From Azotimanducus sp965199815 (GTDB taxonomy: Bacteria; Pseudomonadota; Gammaproteobacteria; Pseudomonadales; Azotimanducaceae), in the NCBI GenBank assembly GCA_965199815.1, contig CBDATE010000018.1:124001-188000 (forward strand): a DNA stretch of 64,000 bases, in the 5' to 3' direction. A program made the translations under genes and the position numbers. The notes below the pieces were generated by a model, which saw only the letters and a program-made list of their open reading frames with translations, searched no databases and was not told the DNA's origin. Below are positions 19,676-28,978 of the stretch, in pieces. Position 1 is the stretch's first letter; each line of letters starts with the position of its first letter.

Positions 19676-20831
19676 CTTCCGGCACTTCAAGTGCTTTGAG
19701 AGACTGGAGCTGCCGCTGCGGGGACTGACGCTGCTTTCTGGTCTCAACGCCTCCGGCAAATCGTCGGTATTGCAGGCACTCGTTCTTTTGCATCAGACGA
19801 TGCGTGAACATGAGTGGTCCCGGCGCTTGATGCTCAATGGTGCCGCGCTTCGCCTCGGTGCTGTCAGGGATGTGATCGATCAGGTGAGCGGTGGGCGAGA
19901 GTTTTCGCTGGCGCTTGAAGACCATGAAGCGGGCTTGGTCGAATGGCAGTTCCGCGGTGAGCAGGGGGCCATGTCAATGGCGGTGCTGCGAGTGCAGGCG
20001 CACACTCATGACGATGGTGAGTGGACGGCGGGCAGTCCGCAGCCTCTGCAACACCTGCTCCCGGCGGCTGTGTCCAATTCCACTGAAGGCAGCTCTTTGG
20101 TCAGGCGTTTGCGCGGCCTGAGCTGGCTTGCCGCCGAGCGCCTCGGCCCGCGAGACATCTACCCTCTGGAGGACCCCGATCTGACCCCGGTCATGGGCGA
20201 GAGAGGAGAACATGCGGCCAGCGTCCTCTATTCGAGTGCGGACGAACGTGTCGCTGCGCCGCTATGCATTGAAGAAACTGCACACACCTTGCTGCGACAG
20301 GTTGAAGCGCACATGCGCGAATTCTTCCCCGGCTTCAGGATGAATCTTGCACGTGTGGAAGGAGCCAACGCCGTCACGCTGGGGGTGCGAACCTCGTCAG
20401 AAACGGATTTCCACCGTCCGGGCCACACGGGATTTGGCATCACTCAAGTGTTGCCGATCATCGTTGCCGTGCTCTCTGCAAAGCCCGATGATCTGGTGCT
20501 CATCGAGAACCCCGAGGTGCATCTGCATCCGGCGGGTCAGGCGAGAATGGGCGAGTTTCTGGCCATGGCGGCGCAGGCCGGCATACAGGTTCTGATCGAA
20601 TCACACAGCGATCATGTGCTGAATGGCATTCGGCGGGCAGTCAAGAAAGGCGCTCTCGATGCCAATGATGCCGCCCTGTATTTCTTTCGACCTCGCCACG
20701 AAGCCGACCGGTCAAGCTCGGCGCAAGTTGAAAGGCTGTCCATGGATGGTGACGGGAAGATAGACCACTGGCCTGCAGGATTCTTCGATCAGATCGATCA
20801 GGATATGACCTATCTCGCCGGTTGGGGGTAG
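19659..20831 (+). CDS. AAA/ABC-type ATPase with DUF3696 C-terminus
   Basis: The 390-aa RecF/OLD-like ATPase has FRHFKCFERLELPLRG followed by Walker A GLNASGKSS at about 27-38, then Walker B VLIENPEVHLHP and the H-loop LIESHSDHVLNGIRR near residue 290-325. The ending DGKIDHWPAGFFDQ is the DUF3696 hallmark. The start is taken as GTG 19659, giving VITRIDFRHF, the normal N-terminus; it overlaps the DUF262 gene by 17 bases. No TOPRIM nuclease domain is present. Tight overlap with both neighbours suggests a three-protein complex in which this supplies ATP-driven sensing. Confidence 0.86.
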   Translation: MITRIDFRHFKCFERLELPLRGLTLLSGLNASGKSSVLQALVLLHQTMREHEWSRRLMLNGAALRLGAVRDVIDQVSGGREFSLALEDHEAGLVEWQFRGEQGAMSMAVLRVQAHTHDDGEWTAGSPQPLQHLLPAAVSNSTEGSSLVRRLRGLSWLAAERLGPRDIYPLEDPDLTPVMGERGEHAASVLYSSADERVAAPLCIEETAHTLLRQVEAHMREFFPGFRMNLARVEGANAVTLGVRTSSETDFHRPGHTGFGITQVLPIIVAVLSAKPDDLVLIENPEVHLHPAGQARMGEFLAMAAQAGIQVLIESHSDHVLNGIRRAVKKGALDANDAALYFFRPRHEADRSSSAQVERLSMDGDGKIDHWPAGFFDQIDQDMTYLAGWG

Positions 20832-20832
20832 C

Positions 20833-21801
20833 GTGGACCTCCTGGTCAATGACCTGTCCGTTCATGGACAGTTCCACAATCTGGCCGAATTTCGCGCCGC
20901 CCTGTCAGGGCTCATGGCCATGCGCTCGGCAGCCAAACGCCTCGGTCGGGATATTCAGAGTAACAGTCGCTTCCTCAACACCTGTCCCATATCTGGTGTG
21001 CAGTTACGCCAGGCCATTGGAAACCTCGACAACAAGGATGAATGTCGCGCCGTCATGGCCTGGCTGAATCGCTCCGGCCCTTTCTGGGACGATGTGCGCC
21101 ATCACAGCGCAGATGACTGGCTGGAATGTGACGAAGAAATCGTGACGGACACTGCCGCAGGAGAGGCCGCCTTCAGGGTCCTGCATGGCTTGGAGGCTGG
21201 GTTGGTCAGTCTGTCGCCATCTGACTGGAATTGCACACCGGTGAAAGTGACCTGGCACCGTGGCGATGCAGAGCACAAGCATCCGCGCACGACTCTGGAA
21301 AACTGGTGGGATGCACAGACCCTCGAAGAGGCATTGCGCGACCGGGCATCGCCGGTCACCTCCTGGGACAGTCTGCGCAATGTCGCCATCGAGCGGTATG
21401 CCGGCTTGACATTCTCGGATGACTGTTTCGCCCCGCTCACGGGAGTTCCCTTCGCCAAGTCGGTGGCGGATAGGGCGCTCTCCCTGTTGGGTACTTTGGA
21501 CAGATTTTCGTGTGCATTTGATGCAGACGGGCAGCGCACTGCGGAAGGTCACCGCATGTATCAGGACTATTTCACAGGGGAGCGAGCATGGTTTTCCGAC
21601 TCGTCTGATACGGAGAAACAGAACTTTCGCCGCGAGTTGACTTTCGCCCACCCCGAAGCTCCGGCAAGCCCACTGGTTTGCTCCTGGCACGGCAAGGTTT
21701 CGCACCCAAACACCCCGCTTCGTGTGCATTTTTCCTGGCCTGTGGAAGCGGGCAAGCCGGTGTACATCGTGTACGCTGGCGCGAAGCTCACCAAGCGGTA
21801 A
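20833..21801 (+). CDS. Uncharacterised 322-aa protein, third gene of the DUF262-DUF3696 module
   Basis: It starts at GTG one base after the ATPase stop, so it is co-translated with it. No motif is recognised. The protein is soluble, with several conserved-looking segments (NTCPISGVQLRQAIG, GPFWDDVRHHS, WHGKVSHPNTPLRVHFSWP and a YIVYAGAKLTKR end). The Trp-rich C-terminus and repeated His/Asp suggest a nucleic-acid enzyme or binding protein, but this is not shown. The three-gene order DUF262, DUF3696 ATPase, unknown protein resembles the Menshen anti-phage system as I remember it; that needs checking. Confidence 0.6.
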   Translation: MDLLVNDLSVHGQFHNLAEFRAALSGLMAMRSAAKRLGRDIQSNSRFLNTCPISGVQLRQAIGNLDNKDECRAVMAWLNRSGPFWDDVRHHSADDWLECDEEIVTDTAAGEAAFRVLHGLEAGLVSLSPSDWNCTPVKVTWHRGDAEHKHPRTTLENWWDAQTLEEALRDRASPVTSWDSLRNVAIERYAGLTFSDDCFAPLTGVPFAKSVADRALSLLGTLDRFSCAFDADGQRTAEGHRMYQDYFTGERAWFSDSSDTEKQNFRRELTFAHPEAPASPLVCSWHGKVSHPNTPLRVHFSWPVEAGKPVYIVYAGAKLTKR

Positions 21802-21825
21802 TCCGGTGGCTGTGATGCGAATACG

Positions 21826-21925
21826 GCCCGCAACCGATGCTGACCTTTGCCGCACCAAGGAACGGGCGCGGGAAATGGCGAAGTGGCTCAACTCCTGAGT
21901 GCAGCATGCACACCACCTGCGAGGG
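21826..21925 (+). pseudogene. Relic of the gene pair at 28979-29465 (C-terminus of the small gene and start of the MBL gene)
   Basis: Right after the 322-aa gene, the frame reads ATDADLCRTKERAREMAKWLNS-stop, matching the end VTESDLRRAREWARDMAKWLNP-stop of the intact gene at 28979-29350. The DNA similarity (about 75%) continues past the stop into bases matching the first codons of the MBL-fold relic at 29347. It is the scar of a second, deleted copy of that gene pair. Confidence 0.75.
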
Positions 21926-21936
21926 TGGTACACTGT

Positions 21937-21952
21937 CTCACATACATGTGAG
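21937..21952. promoter_or_regulatory. Perfect inverted repeat upstream of mcrB
   Basis: CTCACAT, two bases, ATGTGAG: a 16-bp dyad about 100 bp before the mcrB start. It is sized like a dimer operator. It is the only notable structure in the 250-bp gap besides the relic at 21826. Function is inferred only from position and symmetry. Confidence 0.35.
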
Positions 21953-22051
21953 CCTGATACACATGGGACACCCGCAGTGTTTCCGGCAACAGGCTGGCCT
22001 GCCAGTCTCGCATCTGTTTGAACGAATACACGCACGAGGGAGCCGAGAGCT

Positions 22052-23833
22052 TTGGCACGAATAAAGGAAGGGCAAGCGATACTGCAGGCCGCTCAGGAAT
22101 GGAAGAATCGCTGTCTTCTGAACGGCGGGAGCATCTTCTCTGACAAGACGCTGTGGGCCAGGAAGTGGTTTGATGAACTCGGCAAATGCGTGGCGCAGCC
22201 GCCTGACCCTGATGAAGGAAACTTCTACCAGAAGCTGCGTACCCAGCTGACCAAGGCACCCACGGAAGTGTGCCAACTGGCCGCTGAACTCTTGTGGTAC
22301 ATGAGCCTCATCCAAAGTCGCACGAGCATGAGCCCGCAATCGAAACGGGAGCATGTCCGCGAGATATGGGAATGCTCGGGCGAAGACGAAGAGCTGCCCT
22401 CCAAGAATGAATTCCTGGCCGAGGATGTCCTGGGCGGCGGGGTCATACGCATGGGGCAGAACTACAACCAACGGAGGCCTGACTTTGATTTTCTGGTGGC
22501 ACTCATGCAATGCTGGTTCGCATTGCCTCAATCACGTCGTGCCGAGCTTCTGAAGCGAGAGAACGCCTGGCTTGCCGGTGAATGGATCGATAAACAGCCG
22601 AACAGCAAGAAACGACACTCTCGACACATTCTTCTCTATCTGTTGTTTCCTGATTCCTACGAATCGGTCGCTATCCTCGACCACAAGAAAGCGATAGTTG
22701 CCCACTTCACCGCCGCGGATGAATCCGATGCAGCAGAACTTGAAGGCGTGGCGCTGGACAAGGCCGTGCTCGAAGTGCGAAAGCGACTCACGCAAGAAAA
22801 CGGAAAGCCGGAATTCAACTTTTACGATGGACACCCCTATAACGCCTGGCGCAAGAATGAGAAAAAGTCGGCTTCTTCTCCAAAGGCCGCCCCCCGCGAA
22901 GAACCACCGGCTCCGGTTGCCACACCACCGGCGACTTCGGCCACCCCGTATAACGTCCGGAGCATCATCAACGATGGCTGTTTCCTCTCCGCAGAGAGAA
23001 TCGAGACTCTTGTAGCAAGGCTGCGCGACAAGAAGAACCTGATACTGCAAGGCCCGCCCGGCACCGGCAAGACCTGGCTCGCAAAGCGCCTTGCGTATGC
23101 GCTCATGGGAGCAAAAGACTCTGCGCGCATTTGGCCGGTGCAGTTCCACCCCAACCTCTCCTATGAGGACTTTGTGCAAGGCTGGCGCCCCGCCGAGGGA
23201 GGGAAGCTCGGGATCGTTGATGGCATCTTTCTTCGGGCGGCGGAGAAAGCGCGGAACGCCCCGGAGCACGACCATGCCGTGATCATCGAAGAGATCAATC
23301 GCGGCAATCCGGCCATGGTTTTTGGCGAACTCCTGACGCTGCTTGAAGCCGACAAGCGCGACGAGAGCGAGGCAATCCACCTCACCCACAGCCAGTCGGG
23401 CAAGCCCTTCCATGTGCCCGGGAATCTCTGCGTTATTGGCACCATGAACACCGCCGACAGGTCCATTGCCATGATCGACTTTGCGCTGAGGCGAAGGTTC
23501 GCCTTCGAGACCCTCGAACCGCAAATCGGCGCAGCCTGGCGCGACTGGGTTTGCGAAGAATGGGGGCTCGACCGGGCGATTGCCGACGAGATAGCAAAGC
23601 GAGTGAATGACCTCAACCGGAAGATAACCCGGGACGCAACCCTCGGCAAGGGCTTTTGCATTGGTCACAGCTACCTCGTTCCGTCACAGCGTCTTGCGGG
23701 AGCAAAGGACGCAATCATCTGGTTTCGGCAAGTCGTGACGAGTGAAATCGCCCCACTCCTCGAAGAATACTGGTTTGATTCGCTCGACAAGGCAGAAGAA
23801 GCCGAAAAAGATCTGCTTGCCGATTGGGATTGA
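22052..23833 (+). CDS. mcrB: McrB-like GTPase/AAA+ subunit of a modification-dependent restriction system
   Basis: In this 593-aa protein, residues about 290-570 form the McrB AAA+ motor: Walker A LQGPPGTGKTWLAKRL near 332, Walker B VIIEEINRGNPAMVFGELL near 410, and TMNTADRSIAMIDFALRRRF near 465 (sensor and arginine finger). The first 240 residues are a lineage-specific recognition region (Trp-rich, with PDFDFLVALMQCWF), joined by a Pro/Ala linker. The start is TTG 22052. McrB normally uses GTP, recognises modified cytosine through its N-domain and drives McrC cleavage. It is followed after 6 bases by mcrC. Confidence 0.87.
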   Translation: MARIKEGQAILQAAQEWKNRCLLNGGSIFSDKTLWARKWFDELGKCVAQPPDPDEGNFYQKLRTQLTKAPTEVCQLAAELLWYMSLIQSRTSMSPQSKREHVREIWECSGEDEELPSKNEFLAEDVLGGGVIRMGQNYNQRRPDFDFLVALMQCWFALPQSRRAELLKRENAWLAGEWIDKQPNSKKRHSRHILLYLLFPDSYESVAILDHKKAIVAHFTAADESDAAELEGVALDKAVLEVRKRLTQENGKPEFNFYDGHPYNAWRKNEKKSASSPKAAPREEPPAPVATPPATSATPYNVRSIINDGCFLSAERIETLVARLRDKKNLILQGPPGTGKTWLAKRLAYALMGAKDSARIWPVQFHPNLSYEDFVQGWRPAEGGKLGIVDGIFLRAAEKARNAPEHDHAVIIEEINRGNPAMVFGELLTLLEADKRDESEAIHLTHSQSGKPFHVPGNLCVIGTMNTADRSIAMIDFALRRRFAFETLEPQIGAAWRDWVCEEWGLDRAIADEIAKRVNDLNRKITRDATLGKGFCIGHSYLVPSQRLAGAKDAIIWFRQVVTSEIAPLLEEYWFDSLDKAEEAEKDLLADWD

Positions 23834-23839
23834 TGACAG

Positions 23840-25042
23840 GTGTTCGCGGCGGAGCTTCAGCGGGAGAGCCATGCCGTCCGAGACTGCGCTGGCGACAAGA
23901 TCGCGGGCATCCCGATTCGCAACATCTGGCTCTTGATGCTCTATGCGTCGAAATTTTGTGAGCACGGGAATGCTCTCAAAGACCTGGAAGAGAACCCGGA
24001 CGACATCCCTGATCTGGTCGCCGAATTCCTTGCCCTCGCCGTCAGGCGGCGCCTGAGGCGACAGCTCAGCTACGGATATCAATCAAGAGCGGCGGTGCTT
24101 GATCGTGTGCGTGGACGCATAGACCTGCTCACAACCGAACGCCGCAAGCTGCTCGATTTGGGACGCATCGCCTGCCGCTTTGATGAACTCACCATAGATA
24201 CGCCGCGCAATCGCTTTGTGCGCTCGGCCCTGCTGCATGCCGCGAAGCTTGTCACAGGCCGCGGGAACAAGGAGCTCGCTCACGAATGCAGACAGCTTGC
24301 GCGGAATATGCGTGAGCGTGGTGTCTCGGATGGGCAAGTAGATCGTCGAGAGGACTTCCGGGACTCCGGATGCCAGGCGATAGACGACCGACGCATCCTG
24401 ATGGCGGCGAAGCTCATCTTCGACCTTGCATTACCGACCGAAGATGTCGGCAGGCGGCAGCTCCTCGAGGTCGAGCGCGAGGAGCATTGGTTGCGCAGAC
24501 TCTTCGAGAGGGCCGTCGGCGGCTTCTACGAACTGGTGCTTTCGCCCGGAGGGTGGCAGGTCTCAACGGGCAAGCATCTCGAATGGCAAACGGAAGATGC
24601 TGGCAAAACGGAGCGCATTGACGAGATTCTGCCGCAGATGAAAACCGACATAGTGCTCGACCGTCCTGGCGAGCGGCGCATAGTCATAGACACCAAATTC
24701 ACTTCGGTACTGAAGCAGGGGCACCATGGGAAGCTCAGTGTGAGCAGCCCGCATCTCTATCAGATATACGCCTATCTGCGCTCTCAGGTCGGCACGGAAG
24801 ACGCACTCGCAGCGAGTGCCGAAGGGGTGCTCTTGCACCCGAGCGTTGATGGGGAGCTTGACGAAGCCGTGACCATTCAAGGGCACCGCATCCGCTTTCG
24901 CACGGTAAACCTTGCAGCAGCTTCGGCAGATATACGGGAAGCGCTATTGGAAGTCCCGAATGGTGGTTTCTGTCAAAAAGACACCCTGCATGGATTTGAT
25001 GAGAATATACCTGTAGAGGCTACTCGGGGGACGAGAGCGTGA
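23840..25042 (+). CDS. mcrC: McrC-like nuclease subunit
   Basis: This 400-aa protein starts at GTG. The N-terminal part has IPIRNIWLLMLYASKF, a typical McrC opening, then RGRIDLLTTERRKLL. The C-terminal PD-(D/E)XK nuclease shows KTDIVLD followed by RIVIDTKF near residues 268-290, giving the D...DxK catalytic set. It partners the McrB-like motor. Its stop overlaps the DUF499 start as TGATG, which ties the McrBC pair to the downstream module. Confidence 0.87.
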   Translation: MFAAELQRESHAVRDCAGDKIAGIPIRNIWLLMLYASKFCEHGNALKDLEENPDDIPDLVAEFLALAVRRRLRRQLSYGYQSRAAVLDRVRGRIDLLTTERRKLLDLGRIACRFDELTIDTPRNRFVRSALLHAAKLVTGRGNKELAHECRQLARNMRERGVSDGQVDRREDFRDSGCQAIDDRRILMAAKLIFDLALPTEDVGRRQLLEVEREEHWLRRLFERAVGGFYELVLSPGGWQVSTGKHLEWQTEDAGKTERIDEILPQMKTDIVLDRPGERRIVIDTKFTSVLKQGHHGKLSVSSPHLYQIYAYLRSQVGTEDALAASAEGVLLHPSVDGELDEAVTIQGHRIRFRTVNLAAASADIREALLEVPNGGFCQKDTLHGFDENIPVEATRGTRA

Positions 25043-28000
25043 TGACAATTCCAACCATATTTGATGTGTGCAAGCCACGGCCCGATGTGCTCGCGAGCAA
25101 GGTGGCCGCGACCGATTTCGCGGCCGATCTGGCGCAAGTCATCAGAGGCGAGGGCGCGAATGACTATGTCGATTCGGCGCGCTTCTTTGCCAACACCTAT
25201 CCGACGCGGGGTCTCAAGAACCTGCTCGAGAATGTCTGCGCTCGGCTGAGCGGTCAGGGCGACGCAGTCGCTTCGATATTCCGCCTCGACACTTCTTATG
25301 GTGGAGGCAAGTCACACAGCTTGATCGCGCTCTGTCATGCCGCGCGCGAGGGAGCCGATGTCGCGGGGATTGGCGAGTTTGTGGAACCAGGGGTGCTGCT
25401 CCCGAAGGGCCGTGTGCGAGTGGCAGCTTTCGATGGCGAGAACGCTGATCCGGTGAACGGTCGACAGATGCCAGCCGGACATCTTGCATTCACGCCCTGG
25501 GGTGAGATTGCTTCCGCGCTCGGCGGCAAGGATGGTTACGAGCGGGTGCGCAAGAGCGATGAGGTGCGGGTTGCTCCGGGTGCCGAGACTATCAAGGAAC
25601 TTTTTGGCGGTGAGCCAACGCTCATTCTGCTTGACGAGTTGTCGGTCTATCTGCGCAAGGCAAACAAACGGAGCAAGGGCGACGATCAACTGACGGCGTT
25701 TCTCACTTCGCTGATCAAGGCAGTTGGAGGCACCGACAATGCTGCGCTTGTCTTCACCCTGGCAGTTGGCAAGGAGGGTAGTGCCGTTGATGCCTACAAG
25801 GGAGAAAATGAACGCATCGCGCAAATCATGGCTGAACTCGAGAGCGTATCGGCGCGTACGGCAACGCTGCTCAACCCGACCGAAGAGGACGAGACGGTGC
25901 AGGTTCTTCGCCGTCGCCTGTTTGAATCCATCGATGACGATGCGATGGCTGTCGTTGCGGCGTACCGCGCCGGGTGGTTGGTCCGGAGTGACAGCTTGCC
26001 GGAAGATGTCACACGGCCAGAGACCTTCGAAAGGTTCCGTGCGAGCTATCCGTTGCACCCTGAAGTCCTTGATACCCTCATTCAAAAAACCTCCACACTC
26101 GGAAACTTCCAGCGTGTGCGCGGCATGTTGCGTCTCCTGGCGCGCACGGTGGCGCATCTCTGGGAGCAAAGACCGGGCGATGCGACGGCGATACACCTGC
26201 ACCACCTGAATCTGGGGCACGAGCCAATCCGCCAAGAGATTGTGACGCGCCTGGAGCAGGCACCCTTCGCGCCCGCCATTTCCAGCGACATATCCTCCGG
26301 TGCGGGAGACAATCCCGCACTGGCCGAAGAAATTGACGCACGGCATCACTCGGACATGCCGCCCTATGCGTCGTATGTCGCACGTACCGTCTTCATGCAT
26401 TCGCTGGCCTTCAACGAGCGGTTGCAGGGTATTTCATCTGGGGAACTGCGTTATTCGATGTTGGGTCCCGCAATGGACATCAGCTTTATCGAGCAGGCGC
26501 GCGTGAAGTTCGTCGCCGAATCCGCGTATCTTGATGACCGGCCCGGGTCACCAATGCGTTTTCAGGCGGAGGCGAACCTCAATCAGATCATTCGCCGCAG
26601 CGAGGAGCATGTCGATGCCGAGCAGGCACGCGTGGAGCTGAACGACCGTATCCGCGAGGTTTTCTCCGGCTCGACCTTCAACGCGATACCTTTCCCCGGT
26701 GGCCCTTATGATGTGCCGGATGATGTCGCAGACGGGCGTCCCAGGCTCGTTGTTCTGGGGTTCGAGGCGGTGTGCATCAAATCATCCGTTGAAGCTGTGC
26801 CGGATTTGATTCAGCGCATCTTCGCAAGGAAAGGGGCGGAAGATTCGGTGCTGCGCAAGCTGCGCAACAATCTGGTGTTCCTGATCGCTGAGGAAGCGCG
26901 CATAGACGATATGCGCCGCGCAGCGCGTCGTCGGCTTGCGCTCCAGGACATGATGAAGCCAGATCGGCTGAACATGCTGGCCGAGCATCAAAAAGCCGAT
27001 GTGCGTGAGCGCGAGGAGCGCTCCCGGCAGGAACTCGCACTCGCCATAGCGCAGTGCTACCGACACGTGTTCTACCCGTCGCCCAATCGGATAGGCACCA
27101 ACCCTGTTGATTTGGCGCACACAGCCATCGAAATCCACTCTGCTTCGGAGAGCCCCGGTAAGGGGCAGCAACACATCGAGCGTACGCTGCGCGATCTGAA
27201 CAAGCTGCGTTCCTCCGAAGATGAGCCGGATTCGCCTGCCTATGTGCGAGACCGAACGTGGCTGAAGACACGGGGACAGATGTCCACCGCATCGCTGCGA
27301 GAAGAGTTCCGTCGCGACCCAAGGCTGCCGATGCTGTTGGGAGATGACATCTTCCGCCGCGGGGTGATGCGCGGCATTGAACAGGGTGAATACCTGTATC
27401 AGTGCGGGGAGTTGTTGTGCGGGCCAGGCGACCCCATGACAGGTATCCGGATCGACGAAGAGTCGATGATTTTCACCATGGCCTACGCGCAAGAGAAGGA
27501 CATTTGGCCACGGCAGCCCCCGGACGCGGAGAAGCCGCCGGATGCTCCGGGCGTACGAGATGGCGACTTCGGGCAACCCGATGCTGCGCCTGAACAGGAG
27601 CCAGATGAGCCGGAGCGGGATGCCTTCAGTGCCGAGGCGGTGTTGAGGGAAGCGTTCGTGCGGCTGTGGGAGCAGGTGCGCAAGAATCGAGTGGACTCGG
27701 TCGCGCGGCTCACGGTGCGCCTGTTTGAGCATGACGATGCGTTCAAACTGCTGTCGCCCGTGGGCACGGTCGCCGGTGCGAAAAAGACGGTCATTCTGAA
27801 GGGCAGTTACGGGACGCACGACGGTGGAGAGTTCGGGTTTGAATTTGAGGGTCCGGTGAGCGATGCAGAGCCGGTGCGTGAATTCCTGCAACTGCAGTTT
27901 CGCGCCGCCAAATGGGCGAGGTTCGAAGCCACATTCACATTGATGTTCGAGGGTGGCTTGTCGATGCAGGGCGACGCTGCGGAGAAACTCACTGAACGGC

Positions 28001-28056
28001 TCAGTCGATTCGTCAGTGCCAGTGCCGAAGTCACGGCCACTCCCAGGGTCGGCTGA
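25042..28056 (+). CDS. DUF499 (COG1483-type) large ATPase
   Basis: The protein has about 1,004 residues. The N-terminal block FDVCKPRPDVL, NTYPTRGLKNLL and the P-loop-like DTSYGGGKSHSLIAL near residue 80-95 are characteristic of DUF499 ATPases, as is ILLDELSVYLRKA (Walker B) near 195. A C-terminal region from about 830 is Pro/Glu-rich and then folds again (FGFEFEGPVSDAEP). ATG 25042 was chosen; it shares one base with the mcrC stop, so translation is coupled. DUF499 ATPases recur in defence islands beside DUF1156 methylases and SNF2 helicases; the exact biochemical role is unknown to me. Confidence 0.88.
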   Translation: MTIPTIFDVCKPRPDVLASKVAATDFAADLAQVIRGEGANDYVDSARFFANTYPTRGLKNLLENVCARLSGQGDAVASIFRLDTSYGGGKSHSLIALCHAAREGADVAGIGEFVEPGVLLPKGRVRVAAFDGENADPVNGRQMPAGHLAFTPWGEIASALGGKDGYERVRKSDEVRVAPGAETIKELFGGEPTLILLDELSVYLRKANKRSKGDDQLTAFLTSLIKAVGGTDNAALVFTLAVGKEGSAVDAYKGENERIAQIMAELESVSARTATLLNPTEEDETVQVLRRRLFESIDDDAMAVVAAYRAGWLVRSDSLPEDVTRPETFERFRASYPLHPEVLDTLIQKTSTLGNFQRVRGMLRLLARTVAHLWEQRPGDATAIHLHHLNLGHEPIRQEIVTRLEQAPFAPAISSDISSGAGDNPALAEEIDARHHSDMPPYASYVARTVFMHSLAFNERLQGISSGELRYSMLGPAMDISFIEQARVKFVAESAYLDDRPGSPMRFQAEANLNQIIRRSEEHVDAEQARVELNDRIREVFSGSTFNAIPFPGGPYDVPDDVADGRPRLVVLGFEAVCIKSSVEAVPDLIQRIFARKGAEDSVLRKLRNNLVFLIAEEARIDDMRRAARRRLALQDMMKPDRLNMLAEHQKADVREREERSRQELALAIAQCYRHVFYPSPNRIGTNPVDLAHTAIEIHSASESPGKGQQHIERTLRDLNKLRSSEDEPDSPAYVRDRTWLKTRGQMSTASLREEFRRDPRLPMLLGDDIFRRGVMRGIEQGEYLYQCGELLCGPGDPMTGIRIDEESMIFTMAYAQEKDIWPRQPPDAEKPPDAPGVRDGDFGQPDAAPEQEPDEPERDAFSAEAVLREAFVRLWEQVRKNRVDSVARLTVRLFEHDDAFKLLSPVGTVAGAKKTVILKGSYGTHDGGEFGFEFEGPVSDAEPVREFLQLQFRAAKWARFEATFTLMFEGGLSMQGDAAEKLTERLSRFVSASAEVTATPRVG

Positions 28057-28059
28057 TCC

Positions 28060-28551
28060 ATGGCGCGACTGCAACGCATCTCACACGTGGATGAGCCCGC
28101 CTCTGCGCCGAAATATGAGTTGCGGGTGCGTCACCACAGGTCAGCCGAGGCCGAGTACGAGATCTGGCAGATGCCGACGGCCGCGTCCCCTCACCTCACC
28201 TGCGCCACGCGCATTGCCGGCTTGCGCGGGCGAAACCTCGAACTGGTGGAACATCGAGTGCTGCGACGGCTCTCTCGGGCTGGTGTCAAGCTCGCAGCGC
28301 GGGATGTGCGCGATTATCAGGTCGCCAGGCTCGGCTATGCGCTGAGCGAGGATCTGGCGCTCATACTGGGGCTGCTGTTTCGCGCACTGGCACCCATGCG
28401 CAGTCGAACCAACATGTGTGCGGTTGCCGAAGGCATCGAGGCGATGAGCCGTGAAGAAGCTGCCTACTGGCTGGGTATGGCGATGCACCGAAAGCATCCC
28501 CGACGAGTGCTGTCCGCCCTCAGATGGTTGCTGACGGAGCCGAGGCGGTAA
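28060..28551 (+). CDS. Small conserved-looking protein (163 aa) coupled to DUF499
   Basis: It starts three bases after the DUF499 stop. The protein is basic, helical and rich in Arg and Leu (LRGRNLELVEHRVLRRLSRAG, YALSEDLALILGLLFRALAP, EEAAYWLGMAMHRKHPRRVLSALRWLL). There is no catalytic motif. Its position suggests a partner or adaptor subunit of the DUF499 ATPase. No named family is recognised with certainty. Confidence 0.65.
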   Translation: MARLQRISHVDEPASAPKYELRVRHHRSAEAEYEIWQMPTAASPHLTCATRIAGLRGRNLELVEHRVLRRLSRAGVKLAARDVRDYQVARLGYALSEDLALILGLLFRALAPMRSRTNMCAVAEGIEAMSREEAAYWLGMAMHRKHPRRVLSALRWLLTEPRR

Positions 28552-28587
28552 TATGGATGTGTTGACACAAATTCACATGGTGTTCTC

Positions 28588-28815
28588 ATGGGTTCTCGCA
28601 ATACTCAATCGAAAAAAGCACCGTTTCTCGCGGAGAAACATCGCGATGAATCGAGTTGGCTCGATACTTTTCTGGACCTCCACGAATTTCCCGATGAGGT
28701 GCCGCTCGGGCGGTTGGATCATTGTTATGGTTATGTGGCACGCCTGCAAGATTTGCAGCGCATTGGCGACGATATGCGTAGAGCCATGGCGCAAGAGGGT
28801 TCTTCGGAGGATTAG
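28588..28815 (+). CDS. Small acidic hypothetical protein (75 aa)
   Basis: The start ATG is 36 bases after the preceding stop. The peptide is composed like a real protein (DESSWLDTFLDLHEFPDEVPLGRLDHCYGYVARLQDLQRI), while the overlapping longer frame from 28553 has an implausible composition. No ribosome site is strong. It could be a small accessory or regulatory component of the module. Unknown function, moderate support. Confidence 0.45.
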   Translation: MGSRNTQSKKAPFLAEKHRDESSWLDTFLDLHEFPDEVPLGRLDHCYGYVARLQDLQRIGDDMRRAMAQEGSSED

Positions 28816-28978
28816 GCGTATTCAAGGTGGAGCCGTCCGCGCGTATTGGCGAAGGCAGAACGGGGGTATTCGTGGATATCAATGATCATTTCACTCTACA
28901 AGGCGATGACGGGCAGGGTACAAATCGCTGCAAATCTGGTCTGGACAGGAGCAGATTGAAGACAACCGGATTATTGGC

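Noticed and set aside
28553..28885. A 110-aa frame from ATG 28553 after the 163-aa gene
   Set aside because: Composition is implausible (Trp/Cys/Arg-rich); the overlapping 75-aa frame at 28588 is much more protein-like.
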